A stretch of DNA of 64,000 bases, from the NCBI GenBank assembly GCA_015075425.1, contig JABTUL010000001.1:186001-250000 (forward strand). The letters are read 5' to 3'. This document shows positions 62,143 to 64,000 of this stretch, one piece after another. The stretch's first letter is position 1. Each line of letters begins with the position of its first letter. The stretch is from Spirochaetales bacterium (GTDB lineage: Bacteria; Spirochaetota; Leptospiria; Leptospirales; Leptonemataceae). Both the position numbers and the translations under genes were made by a program. The notes below the pieces were generated by a model, which had not been told where the DNA came from, searched no databases, and worked only from the letters and a program-made list of their open reading frames with translations.

Positions 62143-62173
62143 GTTACACTGTCCGTATTCGAGCGCCCGAAAT
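62143..62173. promoter_or_regulatory. Second copy of the candidate activator element
   Basis: GTTACACTGTCCG (62143-62155), then T and ATTCGAGCGCCCGAAAT (62157-62173), near-identical to the pair at 57064-57094. The second part contains the dyad TTCGAGCGCCCGAA. It lies 88-118 bp upstream of the sigma-54 promoter at 62261. Confidence 0.65.
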
Positions 62174-62260
62174 CGATCCCATACCCTTCCCCGAAGCGGT
62201 GCTGGTGCCGAAAACGATGCGGCGGTGCCAGTTTGAGCCAGCGCATCAGCATTCGTTTCC

Positions 62261-62275
62261 TGGCATGACTCTTGC
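62261..62275 (+). promoter_or_regulatory. Sigma-54 promoter for the SpvB-like gene
   Basis: TGGCATGACTCTTGC matches TGGCACGN4TTGC with a single mismatch and exact spacing. Predicted start is near 62287, leaving a leader of about 45 bases with AGGAGAG seven bases before the ATG at 62331. Confidence 0.82.
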
Positions 62276-62330
62276 AATCAGGCCATAGGCCCATTCTGCC
62301 CGGAAGGTAGAGGGCCAGGAGAGTAGTTTA

Positions 62331-64000
62331 TGAACAGGATGACGAAGTGGGCTAAGAGCTGCTTCCGCTGGCTTGGCGCTGGCGCTATGGTCTGGGTTGC
62401 CCCGCTACTGGCGGGCGCCAATCCAGACGGCAGTTTTTCGCATTCCATACCGATCAAGATACCCAATGGCCGCAATGGCATGCAGCCGAGCATCTCGATC
62501 AATTATAACTCTAACGGCGGCAATGGTCAGCTGGGCGTGGGCTGGAGCCTGAGCGGCCTCGGGGCCATTAGCCGCGGGGGAGCGGGCGGAGCTGTACCCA
62601 AGTACGATGCAACGGACCTGTACTACATGGACGGGGCGAAGCTCGTTCCCTCCGGGGGCGAATACCGCGCGCAGGTGGAGAGCTGGGCTCGGATTGTACC
62701 ATCCGGCACCTGCGGGGTGGGACCGTGCTCTTTTACAGTAACGGCAGCCGATGGCAGCAAGCGCTACTATGGCACCAGTACTGATTCACGGATTGAGGCC
62801 GTAGGCAAGAATGGCTCCGTGCGCACCTGGGCTCTGCATAAGGCAGAAGATGCCAATGGCAATTTTTACGAAGTCAGTTATAACGAAGATACTACCAACG
62901 GAGATTATTATCCCTCGATTATCGCCTACACGAAAGGGAATGGAGCCGTAGTATTTCATACGGTGAATTTTCACTGGCAGGCGCGATCCGATGTGAGTAT
63001 CAGCTATGCGGCAGGTGCCCAGGACAGGGCCGACCAGAGAATGACCAGCATTGAAGTTAAGAGTGGTGCGCTCCTTCAGCGTAAATACAATTTGGCTTAT
63101 GATTATAGTGGTGCTGCCGGGGCCAGCCGGTTGGTTTCTGTGGAAGAATGCGGAACGAATGGCACGTCCTGCTATCCTTCACAGACGTTTGACTATACGG
63201 GCACACCGCGTTTTGCGGCACCCCAATACACGGTTGCAGTCACGGCTTACACGGCGACGGGCGACTCCAACACAACAGATGGGATATGGTTATCGGGCGA
63301 TATAGATGGTGATGGGAAGACGGATTTCATTCACCTGAAGAACAACTCGGGCTTGCTTTATACCTGGAAGTCGAATTACACTTTTGGCAGCAGCGGTTCA
63401 GAAGGATTTACAGTTGTAGCTGAAACTGCCGCTAACGACACTTGTTTGTTGAGCTGCGGTACCTGGCAAACCGGAGATGTCAATGGCGATGGAAGGACCG
63501 ATTTGATCCATATCACTACGAATCCCGGCGTAGTCATTGTGTGGAAATCCAAAGGAGATGGAACCTATTCAAGGAGTGGCTATACGAGCAATCTGGATAC
63601 CAGTCTACAAGTTGGTACGTGGCAGGTTGGCGATGTGGATGGCGACGGAAGAACCGACCTTGTGCATCTGGTAAATAATTCTGGCCAAGCTTATACTTGG
63701 TTCTCCACAGGTGGTACTTTTAACGTCGTCGCATTCAATGGCTCTTCAATAGGGGATGTTTGCCTGCTGACCTGCGGAACATGGCGATCCGGCGATATCA
63801 ATGGAGACGGCAAAACTGACCTTATTCACATTACTCATCTGTCCGGAGTGTTTATCGTCTGGCTGTCGAAAGGTGACGGAATATACTCCCATTTTAATTA
63901 TACGAGTGGCACCGATACGGCACTTACAACCGGCTTCTGGCAAGTAGGTGACTTTAACGGTGATGGTCTGACAGATCTTGTGCATCTGGTAAATGATTCT
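62331..64000 (+). CDS. SpvB/TcB-type exported toxin-like protein, N-terminal part (truncated by window)
   Basis: Open for 556 codons to the window edge, so the gene continues. Signal peptide (WLGAGAMVWVAPLLAGA). The SpvB N-terminal module follows: FSHSIPIKIPNGRNGMQPSI, LGVGWSLSGLGAISRGGAGG. From about residue 320 there are five FG-GAP/VCBS-type repeats with calcium-loop DGDG or NGDG (SGDIDGDGKTDFIHL, TGDVNGDGRTDLIHI, VGDVDGDGRTDLVHL, SGDINGDGKTDLIHI, VGDFNGDGLTDLVHL), spaced 51-59 residues. They belong to the propeller of TcB/Rhs shells. Such proteins build capsules around toxic C-termini; the payload is outside the window. Confidence 0.88.

Larger units (their letters stand above)
61958..62330. 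other. Intergenic region upstream of the SpvB-like gene
   Basis: 373 bp without a convincing ORF. It holds the right arm of the GxxExxY repeat (61968-61995), the shared activator element (62143-62173), a sigma-54 promoter (62261-62275) and a ribosome site. Confidence 0.6.

Noticed and set aside
1..64000. tRNA, rRNA, riboswitch or insertion sequence
   Set aside because: Looked for conserved loops, transposase motifs and long terminal inverted repeats by eye; none found. A covariance-model scan could still reveal short RNAs.

Overview
The window (about 52-54% G+C by eye) most likely comes from a leptospire-type spirochaete of the order Leptospirales, closer to the higher-G+C Leptonema/Turneriella side than to Leptospira. 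The evidence is two tandem periplasmic core flagellins of the FlaB type, a remnant of the leptospiral DUF1554 domain, a 7TMR-DISM receptor fused to a PP2C phosphatase, a VWA-FHA membrane protein, many lipoproteins, and a long-chain fatty-acid activation and oxidation locus. No rRNA, tRNA, CRISPR array, insertion sequence or replication origin was recognised. Genes are dense and often translationally coupled (ATGA, TTGA or TGATG overlaps).

Layout. 1-5.5 kb: a truncated exported protein, a CHAT-protease/TPR protein and a TlpA-like thioredoxin in one operon, then a convergent M48 metalloprotease. 5.6-10.8 kb: a complete SUF iron-sulfur operon, sufB-sufC-sufD-Rieske-sufS-sufU. 10.8-20.8 kb: a GHKL-type ATPase, an Smr protein, homoserine dehydrogenase, a LigD-phosphoesterase-like protein, a STAS protein, a DegT aminotransferase, and alaS-yajQ with a TPR gene. 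20.8-29.1 kb: exported proteins, a ketopantoate-reductase-like enzyme, a DinB-fold lipoprotein, the gmhA/VWA-FHA operon, a PrsW-PilZ-like fusion and an MDR oxidoreductase. 29-35 kb: accessory-looking envelope genes (lipoproteins, a glycan-binding-like membrane protein, an SH3 lipoprotein, an alpha/beta hydrolase, a beta-propeller protein, a DUF1554 fragment). 35-39 kb: an HDOD protein, two flaB genes and a probable septoil-knot protein. 39-46.5 kb: a giant TPR/DUF3857/transglutaminase protein, a DA1-like metallopeptidase, a nucleotidyltransferase pair, a Uma2 remnant and glycerate kinase. 46.5-50.1 kb: a tight three-gene operon (secernin-like C69 hydrolase, class-III aminotransferase, unknown protein).

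The most interesting part is 50-64 kb. A membrane-anchored sigma-54 enhancer-binding protein (57.1-59.6 kb) sits between three near-consensus sigma-54 promoters of the form (T/C)GGCATG-N4-TTGC. One faces an operon with a 7TM protein, a 57-residue membrane protein, a FadD-like acyl-CoA ligase and a 7TMR-PP2C phosphatase. One faces an acyl-CoA dehydrogenase. One faces an SpvB/TcB-type toxin gene that runs off the window. Two of the three promoters also share a ~35-bp upstream element built on GTTACACTGTCCG plus a TTCG...CGAA-like dyad. I infer a dedicated sigma-54 circuit joining fatty-acid use, membrane signalling and a secreted toxin-like protein.
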